A DNA stretch of 64,000 bases, taken from the NCBI RefSeq assembly GCF_003696345.1, contig NZ_RFLX01000001.1:558001-622000 (forward strand). Direction: 5' to 3'. A model generated the notes under the pieces. It was not told the origin of the DNA, ran no database searches, and saw only the letters and a list, made by a program, of their open reading frames with translations. Numbering within the stretch: the first letter of the stretch is position 1; each line of letters opens with the position of its first letter. The stretch comes from Teichococcus wenyumeiae. GTDB lineage: Bacteria; Pseudomonadota; Alphaproteobacteria; Acetobacterales; Acetobacteraceae. Of this stretch, positions 21,452-30,429 are shown one piece after another. The position numbers and the translations under genes were made by a program.

Positions 21452-22696
21452 TCAGAAGGCGAGGCGGGTGCCAACCAGAACGACGTCGGCCTTGGTGGTG
21501 TTGTTGGCGGCGCCAACGCGGCCGGTGGCGAAGTCGAAGCCGTCTTCGTGGCGCTTCAGGTTGGTGTACTCGGCCACCAGCTGCAGGCCCGGGGCCAGGG
21601 TGTAGTTGGCACCGACCGACCAGATGCGGTCGTTGCGCGCGCTGGTGGTGATGGTCTGGTTGCCCGCGCCGCGGGTGTTGGCGAAGTTCGCGCCAACGGT
21701 CAGGCCAGCGATGGTGTAGGAGGCGCCGAGGAAGACCGTCTGGAAGCCACGGGTATCCAGGCGCTCGCCGGGGGTCGGGCGGCTCAGCAGGCCGAGGCCA
21801 ATCGCGCCGTCACCGAAGGTGTAGTTGCCGCCGACCAGGAAGCCGTAGGCGGTTCCCTGCAGGCCGAAGGAGAAGGCGTCCATGCCCTTGGCGGAGGGGC
21901 CGTCGATGTTCTTGGTGGCATCGGCGCCGATGTAGCCCGCATTGGCCTGCAGGCCCACGCCGGCGAAGCTGCCGCGGTAGCGGATGGCGGCCTGGCGCTC
22001 GTTGCGGAAGCGCGCGTTGGTGCCGGTCAGGCTGTAGGAATAGGCGTTGGCGCGGTCGCAGGCCGGCGCCACGGCGTCGGTGGTGCAGCCGGTGTCTTCG
22101 CCCTCGCCGTTGTTGAAGGCGAAGGAGGCGCCGAAGTCGAAGCCGAAGAACTGCGGCGAGGTGTAGATGACCTTGGTGCTGTCGGCCAGGTAGCCGCCGG
22201 CAATGTAGGTCGGGCGGTTGTTGGCGCCGATCACGTTGTCGCCCCAGTCGCCGTCGACGCCGCCCGTGCCGAAGTTGGTCACGAAACCGGTCAGCATCGC
22301 GCCGAGCACCACGCCGTCCTCGTCACCGAAGCGCAGCTGGCCCATCGTGGGCGAAGCCACCCAGACGTACATCTCGTCGGTGTCCAGCTGGGTCTTGCTG
22401 GAGGTGTTGGAGGTGGCGCCGCGGTTGTAGTCCACCTGCAGCTCGATCGTGGAGCCGTAGGTCAGGCCGTTGGCGGCCTTGCCTTCAACGATCACATGCA
22501 CTTCGGCGTCGGAGGCGAAGTCGGACTTGCCCGTACGCACGGTGGCGGTGGAGGCGTTGTCCTGGTCGGTGAAAGAATAGTTGAAGCGGAAGTAACCACC
22601 CACGCGGACCGTCGGCGCCTGCTGAGCAGCAGCTTCACCAGGCCCGAACAGTGCGGCAGCAGCCACCGCGGTGGTCGCCAGCAGAATCTTGCGCAT
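21452..22696 (-). CDS. Outer-membrane porin
   Basis: 414 aa. Sec signal MRKILLATTAVAAAALFGPGEAAAQ, then a mature protein of alternating amphipathic strands rich in Gly, Asn, Asp and aromatic residues, ending in the outer-membrane sorting residue Phe (VLVGTRLAF). RVGGYFRFNYSFTDQD at the start and GQLRFGDEDGVVLG are typical of general porins of alphaproteobacteria (16-stranded, trimeric). It has a strong GAGGAGG ribosome site. A perfect GCCGGT-gcgt-ACCGGC hairpin (22716-22731) in the leader lies just before it and could control translation. Its strong terminator also argues for a highly expressed gene. The 272-bp gap to yggS holds no other gene. Confidence 0.88.
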   Translation of the reverse strand: MRKILLATTAVAAAALFGPGEAAAQQAPTVRVGGYFRFNYSFTDQDNASTATVRTGKSDFASDAEVHVIVEGKAANGLTYGSTIELQVDYNRGATSNTSSKTQLDTDEMYVWVASPTMGQLRFGDEDGVVLGAMLTGFVTNFGTGGVDGDWGDNVIGANNRPTYIAGGYLADSTKVIYTSPQFFGFDFGASFAFNNGEGEDTGCTTDAVAPACDRANAYSYSLTGTNARFRNERQAAIRYRGSFAGVGLQANAGYIGADATKNIDGPSAKGMDAFSFGLQGTAYGFLVGGNYTFGDGAIGLGLLSRPTPGERLDTRGFQTVFLGASYTIAGLTVGANFANTRGAGNQTITTSARNDRIWSVGANYTLAPGLQLVAEYTNLKRHEDGFDFATGRVGAANNTTKADVVLVGTRLAF

Positions 22697-22715
22697 CCCA
22701 ATAACCTCCTCACGC

Positions 22716-22731
22716 GCCGGTGCGTACCGGC
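22716..22731 (-). promoter_or_regulatory. Leader hairpin upstream of the porin ribosome site
   Basis: GCCGGT-gcgt-ACCGGC, perfect 6-bp arms, ends a few bases before GAGGAGG in the porin mRNA leader. Possible translation or stability element. Confidence 0.35.
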
Positions 22732-22968
22732 TGTTCCCGCGGCTCGGCCTGTCCCCCTCGACAGACCTGCCCGTTGCCGATCGACACCGGGTGAAGCCCA
22801 GGCGGGACTATGGTTCAGCCAAGAGAAGGGGAGCAATGGTTCGTGAGGCACCAACGCGACATCAGCGAGACACTGTGGCGCCGGTGCAACATCGCCACAG
22901 GTCTCAAGGCCTTGGCGGGCGCTCCAGACGCTTGAGCACGGGTGGCTGCGCCCTTACCGTCAGGAATC

Positions 22969-23646
22969 ATGACCCCGATTGCTTCTGCCCTGGAACGAAT
23001 CCAGGACCGCATCGCCGCCGCCTGCGCCGCCGCCGGGCGTCGGCCGGAGGAGGTGACGCTGGTCGCCGTCTCCAAGACCCACCCGGCCGAGTCGGTGGCC
23101 GAGGCCCTGGCCGCCGGGCAGCATGTCTTCGGCGAGAACCGGGTGCAGGAAGCTGCGGCCAAGTTTCCTGCGCTGCGCCCGGCGCATCCCGACATGCGCC
23201 TGCACCTGATCGGCGCCCTGCAGACCAACAAGGCGCGCGACGCCGTGCGGCTGGCCGATACCATCGAGAGCCTGGACCGTCCCCGCCTCGCCGCCGCCCT
23301 GGCCGATGCCATGATCAAGGAAGGGCGCCGCCCGCGCCTGCTGGTCCAGGTGAATATCGGCCAGGAGCCGCAGAAGGCCGGTATCGCGCCCGAGGCCGTG
23401 GACGACTTCCTGGCCCTGTGCCGGGAGGAGCATGGGCTGGAGATCGCCGGCCTGATGTGCATCCCGCCCGCCGAGGATGCGCCAGGCCCGTATTTCACCC
23501 GCATGGCCGCCATGGCCTCGCGACTCGGCCTCAGAACCCTATCCATGGGCATGAGCGGGGATTTCGAGGCCGCCATCGCCGAGGGCGCCACCCATGTGCG
23601 GGTGGGCACCGCCATCTTCGGGCACCGGCCCTATCCGGCAGGCTAA
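22969..23646 (+). CDS. YggS/PLPHP family pyridoxal-phosphate homeostasis protein
   Basis: 225 aa. PLP-binding TIM-barrel protein without a known reaction, involved in vitamin B6 and amino-acid homeostasis. The PLP lysine is in VTLVAVSKTHPAE. FGENRVQEA, MRLHLIGALQTNKAR, QVNIGQEPQKAG and the C-terminal LSMGMSGDFEAAIAEGATHVRVGTAIFG are diagnostic. The ATG at 22969 is preferred to a GTG nine codons upstream because AGGA lies four bases before it. It is convergent with ccmI; the 211-bp gap holds two inverted tail repeats. Confidence 0.92.
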   Translation: MTPIASALERIQDRIAAACAAAGRRPEEVTLVAVSKTHPAESVAEALAAGQHVFGENRVQEAAAKFPALRPAHPDMRLHLIGALQTNKARDAVRLADTIESLDRPRLAAALADAMIKEGRRPRLLVQVNIGQEPQKAGIAPEAVDDFLALCREEHGLEIAGLMCIPPAEDAPGPYFTRMAAMASRLGLRTLSMGMSGDFEAAIAEGATHVRVGTAIFGHRPYPAG

Positions 23647-23659
23647 GTGAAGCAGGCGG

Positions 23660-23722
23660 GACCAAGGGGGCGCCGCCCCCTTTGAGCCCCTGCTGGGGTG
23701 ACAGGGTCACCCCAGACCCCGC
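23660..23722 (+). repeat. Gene-tail repeat copy 2 (after yggS)
   Basis: Proximal hairpin AAGGGGGC-gcc-GCCCCCTT (23664-23682), spacer with CCCCTGCTGGGG, distal hairpin CTGGGGTGAC-agg-GTCACCCCAG (23693-23715), then ACCCCGC. Same modular order as the other copies when read from the gene end. Confidence 0.75.
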
Positions 23723-23783
23723 TATCTGGTTTCCCATCTGGGCGCGGAAGGCGGGCACCTGGGCCCAAAGGGCGGGGAAAAAC

Positions 23784-23848
23784 CCAGCGGGGTCCGGGGT
23801 GGTCTCACCACCCCTGCTGGGGCCTGGGGGCAGCGCCCCCAGCCCTGG
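23784..23848 (-). repeat. Gene-tail repeat copy 3 (after ccmI)
   Basis: Minus orientation. Proximal hairpin CTGGGGGC/GCCCCCAG (23824-23842) lies 16 nt past the ccmI stop; distal hairpin GGGGTGGT/ACCACCCC (23796-23814); GGACCCCGC ends it. It faces copy 2 as an inverted pair. Confidence 0.75.
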
Positions 23849-23857
23849 CTGGCCGCT

Positions 23858-24652
23858 TCAGGGCAGGTTCTGCAACTCGCGTTCCAGGAACGGCCGCCAC
23901 GGCGCTTCGGGCGGCGTATCGGCCAGCAGGGCCTGCCAGGTGGCGCGGGCGTTCTGCGGCCGGCCGGCGCGGGCTTCCAGCAGGCCGGACAGGAAGCGCA
24001 GGCGCGGGTCCCGCGCATCCTGGCGCATCGCCTCCGTGATGATGGTGGCGGCGGCTTCCATCTCGCCCCGGCCGATCTGCAGTTCCGCCAGCTCCGCCGC
24101 CACCCCGGCGTCGAAGCGGATGGCCAGGGCACGGGAGAAGGCTTCGGCGGCGGCATCCATCCGGCCGCGCCCGCGCTCGGCATTGCCCAGCAGCAGCCAG
24201 CCCTGGCGGGCGCCCTCGCTCTGCGGCGGCACGCTCTCGATGCGGCTGCGGAGCTGCGCCAGCAGCGCGTCGTCCCGCGCTGCGGCGGCGGCGCGCTCGA
24301 CATAAGGGGCGGCGGGGACATCCGGGGCGCCGTGCCACAGGTAGAGCGCGATGCCGCCGGCGGGGATCAGGAAGAGCCCGGCCGCCAGCAGCGCGGCGCT
24401 GCGCGGGTTGGTGGGCGGCGCCGGCTCGGCGGGCGCGGCCAGCAGGCGGCGCTGCACCTCGGTGCGGGCGGCGGTGAAGGCGGCCTCGTCCAGGCGGCCG
24501 GCAGCGTGGTCGCGCGCCAGCTCGGCCAGTTGGGCCTGGTAGAGGGCGAGGTCGGCCTCCCGCCGGCCTTGCGGGCGGGGCGGGCGCAGCAGGGCGAGGC
24601 CGAGCGGCGCCAGGGCCAGCGCGGCCAGGGCCAGGAACAACAGCCAGATCAT
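23858..24652 (-). CDS. ccmI: Cytochrome c maturation protein CcmI
   Basis: 264 aa. Inner-membrane chaperone that hands apocytochrome c to the CcmF/H ligation complex. Two membrane helices are seen (residues 1-22, and about 88-105 in ALLAAGLFLIPAGGIALYLW) with a cytoplasmic loop containing LYQAQLAELARDHAAGRLDEAAF, the conserved CcmI pattern. The C-terminal periplasmic half has TPR-like helices (GWLLLGNAERGRGRMDAAAEAFSRALAI). Last gene of the ccm operon; its start overlaps the ccmH stop (ATGA). Confidence 0.9.
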   Translation of the reverse strand: MIWLLFLALAALALAPLGLALLRPPRPQGRREADLALYQAQLAELARDHAAGRLDEAAFTAARTEVQRRLLAAPAEPAPPTNPRSAALLAAGLFLIPAGGIALYLWHGAPDVPAAPYVERAAAAARDDALLAQLRSRIESVPPQSEGARQGWLLLGNAERGRGRMDAAAEAFSRALAIRFDAGVAAELAELQIGRGEMEAAATIITEAMRQDARDPRLRFLSGLLEARAGRPQNARATWQALLADTPPEAPWRPFLERELQNLP

Positions 24653-25122
24653 CGGGCGGCGCCATCCTCCAGCGCGGCGAGGCGGGCCTGCTCCTCGGCG
24701 GACAACGGCGCGGCGGCCACGGGGTCGATGCGGCGGCGGCGCAGCAGCAGAATGGCCAGCAGCCCGCCGCCGAGCGCGATGAAGGGCGCGCCCCAGAGCG
24801 CGGCGGTGGCGAAGGTGAAGGGCGGGCGCAGCAGCACGAAGTCGCCGTAGCGGTCGTGCAGGTAGGAGACGACCTGGCTGTCGCTGTCGCCGGCGGCTAC
24901 GCGCTCCCGCACGATGCGGCGGAGGTCGCGGGCGAGGTCGGCCTCGCTCTCCTCGATCGACTGGTTCTGGCAGACCATGCAGCGCAGCTCGTGCCCGATG
25001 CTCCGGGCGCGCTGTTCCTGCGCCGGGTCCGGCAGCATCTCGGAGGGCAGGCCGACGCCGAGGGCGGGGCCGGCCAGCAGGCCCAGCATCAGAGGCAGGG
25101 CGAGGAGGGCGTGGCGGCGCAT
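24649..25122 (-). CDS. ccmH: Cytochrome c maturation thiol reductase CcmH
   Basis: 157 aa. Reduces the apocytochrome CXXCH cysteines before heme ligation. The signal peptide (MRRHALLALPLMLGLLAG) is followed by the family signature ELRCMVCQNQSIEESEADLARDLR with redox pair C48/C51, then YLHDRYGDFVLLRPP and one C-terminal membrane helix (GAPFIALGGGLLAILLL). The start at 25122 shares one base with the ccmG stop (TGATG). Confidence 0.93.
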   Translation of the reverse strand: MRRHALLALPLMLGLLAGPALGVGLPSEMLPDPAQEQRARSIGHELRCMVCQNQSIEESEADLARDLRRIVRERVAAGDSDSQVVSYLHDRYGDFVLLRPPFTFATAALWGAPFIALGGGLLAILLLRRRRIDPVAAAPLSAEEQARLAALEDGAAR

Positions 25123-25712
25123 CAGGCGTGGCGCCTCAGCAGGGGGCGGAGGTCCTGGTCCAGCACCTCCGGCGTCACCGGGCCGGGCCAGCGCCAGCGG
25201 ATGATGCCCTTGCGATCCAGCAGATAGGTCTCCGGCACGCCATAGACGCCCCAGTCGATGGCGGCGCGGCCAGGTTCGTCCCGGCCCAGGCGGCGGAAAG
25301 GGTTGCCATGGCGGGTGAGGAAGGCGGCGGCATCCCCGGCCTTGTCCTTGTAGTTGACGCCGAAGACCGCCACGCCGTCGCGCGACAGGCGCATCAGCTG
25401 CGGGTGTTCCACGATGCAGGGCACGCACCAACTGGCCCAGAAATTCACCAGCACGGGCGCGGGCAGGTCGGCGAGGTCGGTGTTGGACAGGGCGGGCAGG
25501 CCGCTTTCGGCCAGCGGTGGCAGGGCGAAGGCGGGGGCGGGCTTGCCCAGCAGGGCGGAGGGCACGCCGCGCGGGTCGTAGCTGCCGGTGCCGAGGCCGC
25601 GCAGCATGGCATAGAAGCCGGCGCCGCCGGCGACGGCGAGGCCCAGCGGCGCCAGCATCAGGGCGCGGCGGCGGCCCAGGCTCCTGCCGGGGGTGGCGGT
25701 GTTCTCGCTCAT
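25122..25712 (-). CDS. ccmG: Thiol:disulfide interchange protein CcmG (DsbE)
   Basis: 196 aa. Membrane-tethered periplasmic thioredoxin that supplies reductant for cytochrome c assembly. An N-terminal anchor (RRRALMLAPLGLAVAGGAGF) precedes the thioredoxin fold with NFWASWCVPCIVEHP (C96, C99), the acidic GVNYKDK segment, and the cis-Pro loop YGVPETYLLDRKG, all typical of DsbE. The start overlaps the ccmF stop (ATGA). Confidence 0.93.
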   Translation of the reverse strand: MSENTATPGRSLGRRRALMLAPLGLAVAGGAGFYAMLRGLGTGSYDPRGVPSALLGKPAPAFALPPLAESGLPALSNTDLADLPAPVLVNFWASWCVPCIVEHPQLMRLSRDGVAVFGVNYKDKAGDAAAFLTRHGNPFRRLGRDEPGRAAIDWGVYGVPETYLLDRKGIIRWRWPGPVTPEVLDQDLRPLLRRHA

Positions 25713-27676
25713 GCCGGGACTCTCGCGGTGGCGGCGCGTTTGCGGCCAGGGGCGGCGACGCGGATGCGGCGGTCGCTTAGCGAGATGCCGCCGCCCAGCG
25801 CCATGATGGCGGCGCCCAGCCAGATCCAGGGCGCCAGCGGGTTGTGGTGGATGCGCAGCACGGCACGGCCGCCTTCCTCCTCGCCCAGCACGAGGTAGAG
25901 GTCGGAGGCCATGGTGGTGTGGATGGCGGCCTCGGTGGTGGTCTGGCGCGCCAGGGGGAAGAAGCGGCGCTCTGGGTGCATCACGGTGACCACGGCGCCG
26001 TCCCGCAGCACGGTGACGGTGGCGTGGCGGGCGGTCCAGTTGGGGCCGATCACGTCGGCCACGCCATCCAGCCGCCATTCATAGCCGGCAAGGGTGGTGG
26101 AGCCGCCGGGGGGCAGCGCCACCAGCTTGTCGGTGGCCAGGCCCATGCCGGCCATGCCCAGGATGGAGACGCCGAGGCCCGCATGGGCGATGGCGGCGCC
26201 CCAGGCGGCGCGCGGCAGCCCACGGGCGCGGGCCAGGGCGGCGGAGGGGCGGCGGAAGAGGGCGATGCGGTCGATGATATCCGCCGCCGCGCCGGCGATC
26301 AGCCAGATGGCGGCGGTGAAGCCCAGCGCCGGCCCGACCCGCACGCCATTGAAGGCGAGGCAAAGGGCAAAACCCAGCGCCGCCAGCACCGCCGCCCACC
26401 AGAGGCGCTGCAGCACCGGCCAGAGCTGCGCCCGCTTCCAGGGCAGCATGGGCCCTGCGGCCATGGCCATCACCAGCGGCACCGAGAGCGGCAGCATGGC
26501 GGTGTTGAAGAAGGGCGGGCCCACCGAGATCTTCTGTTGGAAGAGCAGGTCGGCGAACATCGGCCAGAGGGTGCCGGTCAGCACCACCGCCGCCATGGAG
26601 CAGAGCAGCAGGTTGTTCAGCACCAGCCCGCCTTCGCGGGACAGCGGGGCGAAGACGCCGGTGGGCGCCATGGCCGGCGCGCGCCAGGCAAAGAGCGCGA
26701 AGGCGCCGCCGATATAGAGGCCCAGCAGGCAGAGGATGAAGACGCCGCGCTCCGGGTCATTGGCGAAGGCGTGGACGGAATTCAGCACGCCGGAGCGGAC
26801 CAGGAAGGTGCCCAGCAGCGACATGGCGAAGGCCAGCAGCGCCAGCAGCACGGTCCAGATCTTCAGGGCCTCGCGCTTCTCGACCACGATGGCCGAGTGC
26901 AGCAGGGCCGTGCCCGCCAGCCAGGGGAGGAGGGAGGCGTTCTCGACGGGGTCCCAGAACCAGTAGCCACCCCAGCCCAGTTCGTAATAGGCCCACCAGG
27001 AGCCCAGCGCGATGCCCAGCGTCAGGAAGCTCCAGGCCGCCAGGGCCCAGGGGCGCACCCAGCGGCCCCAGGCGGCATCCACGCGGCCTTCCAGCAGCGC
27101 CGCCACGGCGAAGGCGAAGGTGACGGCGAAGCCAACATAGCCGAGGTAGAGCAGCGGCGGATGGAAGGCGAGGCCGGGGTCCTGCAGCACCGGGTTCAGC
27201 CCGTTGCCATCCGGCGCCGGCGGCCAGACGCGGTTGAAGGGGTTGGAGGTGGCCAGGATGAAGGCCAGGAAGCCGCTGGCCACCAGCCCCAGCACCGCCA
27301 GCACCCGCGCCTTCAGCGCCGTCGGCAACCCGCGGCCGAAGCCCGCCACCGCGCCGGAGCAGAGCGCCAGGATCAGCACCCAGAGGACCATCGAGCCCTC
27401 GTGGTTGCCCCAGGCGCCAGCCAGCTTGTAGAGCATGGGCTTGGCGGAATGACTGTTCTGCACCACGCCCGCCACGCTGGTGTCGTTCACCGCGAAAACA
27501 TAGAGCAGCGCGCCGAAGGCGGCGGCGGTGCTCACCAGCAGGCCCAGGGCCAGCGGCGGGGCAGCGGCCATCAGCCGTCCATCGCCCCGCGCGGCACCCC
27601 AGAGCGGCAGCACCGAAAGGGCCAGCGCCAGCGCCATGGCCAGCGCCAGCGCGAAATGCCCGAGTTCGGCCATCAT
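25709..27676 (-). CDS. ccmF: Heme lyase CcmF
   Basis: 655 aa. Large polytopic membrane protein, the core of heme ligation to apocytochrome c. The WWD tryptophan-rich motif is seen in [28 protein letters not shown], preceded by a conserved [13 protein letters not shown] and followed by [23 protein letters not shown]. Conserved histidines flank the WWD segment. Full length. Two adjacent ATGs are possible starts; the first overlaps the ccmE stop (ATGA). Confidence 0.95.
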   Translation of the reverse strand: MMAELGHFALALAMALALALSVLPLWGAARGDGRLMAAAPPLALGLLVSTAAAFGALLYVFAVNDTSVAGVVQNSHSAKPMLYKLAGAWGNHEGSMVLWVLILALCSGAVAGFGRGLPTALKARVLAVLGLVASGFLAFILATSNPFNRVWPPAPDGNGLNPVLQDPGLAFHPPLLYLGYVGFAVTFAFAVAALLEGRVDAAWGRWVRPWALAAWSFLTLGIALGSWWAYYELGWGGYWFWDPVENASLLPWLAGTALLHSAIVVEKREALKIWTVLLALLAFAMSLLGTFLVRSGVLNSVHAFANDPERGVFILCLLGLYIGGAFALFAWRAPAMAPTGVFAPLSREGGLVLNNLLLCSMAAVVLTGTLWPMFADLLFQQKISVGPPFFNTAMLPLSVPLVMAMAAGPMLPWKRAQLWPVLQRLWWAAVLAALGFALCLAFNGVRVGPALGFTAAIWLIAGAAADIIDRIALFRRPSAALARARGLPRAAWGAAIAHAGLGVSILGMAGMGLATDKLVALPPGGSTTLAGYEWRLDGVADVIGPNWTARHATVTVLRDGAVVTVMHPERRFFPLARQTTTEAAIHTTMASDLYLVLGEEEGGRAVLRIHHNPLAPWIWLGAAIMALGGGISLSDRRIRVAAPGRKRAATARVPA

Positions 27677-28194
27677 CCGCCCGTGGTCTCCGCCTTGGGG
27701 TTCAGGGTGTTCCAGGAAGCGGCCGGGGGCGGGGCGCCCTTCTCCGGCTCCCAGTGGCCAGTGCGCTTCAGGGCATCGGCCACCTCGGGGGGCATGTAGG
27801 TCTCGTCATGCCGGGCCAGGACCTCGCTGGCGCGGAAGGTGCCGTCGGCGCCCAGCTTGCCCATGGTCACCACGCCCTGGCCTTCCCGGAACAGGTCCGG
27901 CAGCACGCCGACATAGACCACCGGCACCTGGGCCGGGCCATCCGTCACCACGAAGCGTGCCTCCGGCCGCCCTTCCGGCGAGACGGATTTCTGCACACTG
28001 CCCGCCTCCACCAGCCCGCCGAGCCGGAAGGCGCGTTCCGGGCCGGGATGCCTGGCCGCGATCTCGCTGGGCGCCAGGAAGAAGACCAGGTTGTCCTGGA
28101 AGGCCGTCATGGCCAGCGCCGTGGCGCTGCCGATGCCAAGGCCGCCCAGCAGCAGCATCCACATGCGGCGCCTCTTGCGGGAGGACAGGCTCAT
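27673..28194 (-). CDS. ccmE: Heme chaperone CcmE
   Basis: 173 aa. Binds heme covalently through a histidine and carries it to CcmF. An N-terminal anchor ([19 protein letters not shown]) is followed by the OB-fold with [11 protein letters not shown] and [12 protein letters not shown], and the heme-attachment motif [12 protein letters not shown] with His129 and Tyr133. The start overlaps the ccmD stop (ATGA). Confidence 0.95.
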   Translation of the reverse strand: MSLSSRKRRRMWMLLLGGLGIGSATALAMTAFQDNLVFFLAPSEIAARHPGPERAFRLGGLVEAGSVQKSVSPEGRPEARFVVTDGPAQVPVVYVGVLPDLFREGQGVVTMGKLGADGTFRASEVLARHDETYMPPEVADALKRTGHWEPEKGAPPPAASWNTLNPKAETTGG

Positions 28195-28379
28195 GACGCG
28201 ATCTCCTGGGCACGGCTGGTGCGCTGGTCCTGGCCGGCGGCGCGGGGGCGGCGGGTTTCCAGCGCGGCCAGCCGGCGCCGGGCCTGGGCCTGCCGCCGCA
28301 AGGTGGTGGCGAGCAGCACCAGGAACAACACCGCCGCCAGCCCCCAGGCCGCGGCCACGTAATACCAATGCGCGCTCAT
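28191..28379 (-). CDS. ccmD: Heme exporter protein CcmD
   Basis: 62 aa. Small single-helix protein that stabilises the CcmC-CcmE complex. [29 protein letters not shown] shows the tyrosine-rich N terminus and one helix, followed by the usual basic tail. Identified by pattern and position between ccmC and ccmE, with ATGA overlaps on both sides. Confidence 0.88.
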   Translation of the reverse strand: MSAHWYYVAAAWGLAAVLFLVLLATTLRRQAQARRRLAALETRRPRAAGQDQRTSRAQEIAS

Positions 28380-29194
28380 GCCGCCTCGCTGTCCCGCCGC
28401 CGCGCCTGGGCCAGCTGCAACTGGCGGATGCGCTTTTCCATCACCGCCGCCCGTGTCCGCCCCAGCACCAGCGAGGCGAAGAGCAGGGTGAAGCCCAGGG
28501 CGCAGGCCAGCAGCGGGTAGAGCAGGTCCACATGCAGCCCCGGCGCCCCCAGCCGCGCCACCGAGGCCGGCTGGTGCAGCGTGTTGAAGAAATCCACCGA
28601 GAATTTCACCACCGGCAGGTTCACCGCGCCGATCAGCGCCAGGATGGCGCCGGCGCGGGCGCCGCGCTCGTCCTCGTCAAAGGCGCGCACCAGGGCGGCA
28701 TGGCCGACCCAGAGGAAGAAGAGCACCAGCACCGAGGTCAGCCGTGCGTCCCAGACCCACCAGGTGCCCCACATCGGCCGGCCCCAGAGGCTGCCGGTGG
28801 CGAGGCAGAGCGCCGTGACGGCGGCCCCCACCGGCGAAAGCTCGCGCGCGAAGAGGTCCGCCAGCGGGTGGCGCCAGATCAGCGCGGTGGCGGAGGCCAC
28901 AGCCAGCGAGGCGTATCCCGCCATGGCCAGCCAGGCCATCGGCACATGCACATACATGATGCGCACCGTCTCCCCCTGCTGCCAGTCGGGCGGGGAGGCG
29001 ACAAGGGCCCAGGGAATGCCCACCGCCAGCACCAGCGCCGAGAGCCCCCAGAGCCATGGCATGACCTTTCCCGAAAGCCGCAGGAAGCGGCCGGGATTGG
29101 CGAAGCGGTGAAGGCTGCCCCCGCGCGCGGCGGGGCGCGGTGCGGGGGGCTGGGTGGCGGCGGTGCTGGAAGCGGGGGCAGGGGGCGCGGTCAC
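28376..29194 (-). CDS. ccmC: Heme exporter protein CcmC
   Basis: 272 aa. Membrane protein that loads heme onto CcmE. It has six hydrophobic segments and the WWD motif [22 protein letters not shown], with VHVPMAW carrying a heme-ligand His and a second conserved His near [13 protein letters not shown] Pro/Ala-rich N-terminal extension of about 28 residues is atypical. First visible gene of the ccm operon, starting 154 nt from divergent YciI; ccmA and ccmB are not next to it. Confidence 0.93.
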   Translation of the reverse strand: MTAPPAPASSTAATQPPAPRPAARGGSLHRFANPGRFLRLSGKVMPWLWGLSALVLAVGIPWALVASPPDWQQGETVRIMYVHVPMAWLAMAGYASLAVASATALIWRHPLADLFARELSPVGAAVTALCLATGSLWGRPMWGTWWVWDARLTSVLVLFFLWVGHAALVRAFDEDERGARAGAILALIGAVNLPVVKFSVDFFNTLHQPASVARLGAPGLHVDLLYPLLACALGFTLLFASLVLGRTRAAVMEKRIRQLQLAQARRRDSEAA

Positions 29195-29348
29195 GCCGGC
29201 AACCTAGTCCAGAACAGGGGGGCGCGGAAACGGCCTGGCGCGTAACCCCGTGTTGCGCGGCATCGAGGGCACCGCCGGGCATTGAAGCGCGGCCCTGGCG
29301 GCGGTAGTCCAGGCAGAAGGCACGAAACCCGCAGGAGGAACCGCGTCC

Positions 29349-29642
29349 ATGCTCTTCGCCATCAATTGCCAGGACAAGCCCGGCGCGCTGGAACTGCGGC
29401 TGGCCACGCGGCCGACGCATCTGGAATATCTCGACGGCCAGGCAGAAGTCATCGTCCAGGGTGGCCCGGTGCTGGATGCCGAGGGCAAGCCCTGCGGCAG
29501 CCTGCTGCTGGTGGATGTGGCCGACCAGGCCGCCGCCGAGGCCCTGGCCGCCGGCGACCCCTATGCCAAGGCCGGCCTATTCGAGACGGTCACCATCCGC
29601 CCCTTCCGCTCCGTCTTCAAGGACGGCGCCCGCGTCGGCTGA
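29349..29642 (+). CDS. YciI family protein
   Basis: 97 aa. Ferredoxin-like fold of the YciI/YCII family: MLFAINCQDKPGALELRLATRPTHLEYL includes the conserved His used as a candidate catalytic residue, and the segment VADQAAAEALAAGDPYAKAGLFETVTIRPF is the family C-terminal signature. Proposed to be small dehydratases or chlorohydrolase-like enzymes; the substrate is unknown. A strong CAGGAGGAACC ribosome site precedes it. First of a three-gene plus-strand group with the EVE and Rieske genes. Confidence 0.85.
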   Translation: MLFAINCQDKPGALELRLATRPTHLEYLDGQAEVIVQGGPVLDAEGKPCGSLLLVDVADQAAAEALAAGDPYAKAGLFETVTIRPFRSVFKDGARVG

Positions 29643-29652
29643 AGGCCCACCC

Positions 29653-30069
29653 ATGGCCTATTGGCTGGTGAAGTCCGAGCCCGACGCCTTCTCCTGGCAG
29701 CAGCAGGTGGAGAATGGCGTCGAGCCCTGGACCGGCGTGCGCAATGCCCAGGCCGCCAAGTTCCTGCGGAGCATGGCGGTGGGCGACCGCGCCTTCTTCT
29801 ACCACTCCAACGTGGGCAAGGAGATCGTCGGCGTGGTGGAGGTGGCCCGCGCCGCCTACCCCGACCCCACGGAGGAAACCGGCCGCTGGGCCTGCGTGGA
29901 CATGCGCGCCGTGGGCCCGATGCCGAAGCCCGTCGGCCTCGCCGCCATCAAGGCGGAGCCGGGGCTGGATGGCATCGCCCTGGTGCGGCAGTCCCGCCTC
30001 TCGGTGATGCCCATCTCTGACGAGCACTGGGCGCTGCTCTGCCGCATGGGGGAATGGCGGGAGGCGTGA
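29653..30069 (+). CDS. EVE domain protein
   Basis: 138 aa. MAYWLVKSEPDAFSW, WTGVRNAQAAKFLRSMAVGDRAFFYHSN and GVVEVARAAYPDPT match the EVE domain, a PUA-like fold that binds modified bases in DNA or RNA. The short single-domain form belongs to the thymocyte-nuclear-protein-1-like group; it may sense modified nucleic acid, but its function in bacteria is unresolved. It starts ten bases after the YciI stop and overlaps the next gene by 16 nt, so the three are probably co-transcribed. Confidence 0.88.
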   Translation: MAYWLVKSEPDAFSWQQQVENGVEPWTGVRNAQAAKFLRSMAVGDRAFFYHSNVGKEIVGVVEVARAAYPDPTEETGRWACVDMRAVGPMPKPVGLAAIKAEPGLDGIALVRQSRLSVMPISDEHWALLCRMGEWREA

Positions 30070-30392
30070 CCCCCCGCGCCCTGTGCCGGCTGGAGGATAT
30101 TCCAGACGGGCAGGCGCGCGGCTTCGGCGCCCTCTTCGCCATCCGCCAGGGGCGGACGGTCTTCGTCTATGTCAATTCCTGCCCGCATATCGGCGTGTCG
30201 CTGGACGTCATTCCCGGCCGCTTCCTGAACCACCAGCGCAGCCTAATCGTCTGCGCCCTGCATAATGCGTGGTTCCGCATCGAGGACGGCTTCTGCACCC
30301 ACGGCCCCTGCATCGGCGACAGCCTGGAGGCGGTGGCGGCGGAGGTGGATGCCGAAGGCACCGTCTGGGTGCCTGAAGACGCGGGGTGGTGA
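30054..30392 (+). CDS. Rieske [2Fe-2S] domain protein
   Basis: 112 aa. A single Rieske domain with ligands C43-P-H45 in NSCPHIGVSL and C67-A-L-H70 in CALHNAWF, spacing as in soluble Rieske ferredoxins. No signal peptide or membrane anchor, so probably a cytosolic electron carrier or a stand-alone nitrite-reductase small-subunit-like protein. Partner unknown. The ATG at 30054 overlaps the EVE gene; a GTG at 30066 is an alternative that would begin at the conserved part. Convergent with glgP, with tail repeat copy 4 in the 37-bp gap. Confidence 0.85.
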   Translation: MAGGVTPRALCRLEDIPDGQARGFGALFAIRQGRTVFVYVNSCPHIGVSLDVIPGRFLNHQRSLIVCALHNAWFRIEDGFCTHGPCIGDSLEAVAAEVDAEGTVWVPEDAGW

Positions 30393-30421
30393 AGGCTGGG
30401 GGAATGAATTCCCCCGGCCTT
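30393..30421. terminator. Gene-tail repeat copy 4 (between Rieske gene and glgP)
   Basis: Hairpin CTGGGGGAAT / ATTCCCCCGG at 30396-30417 with one G-U pair, filling the gap between two convergent stop codons. Close in sequence to copies 1, 5 and 6. Can serve both strands. Confidence 0.65.
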
Positions 30422-30429
30422 GCCGACGC

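Noticed and set aside
29195-29348. GGAAAC-N17-CGTG upstream of the YciI gene as a third EcfG promoter
   Set aside because: Two mismatches to the consensus in a GC-rich gap; not distinguishable from chance.
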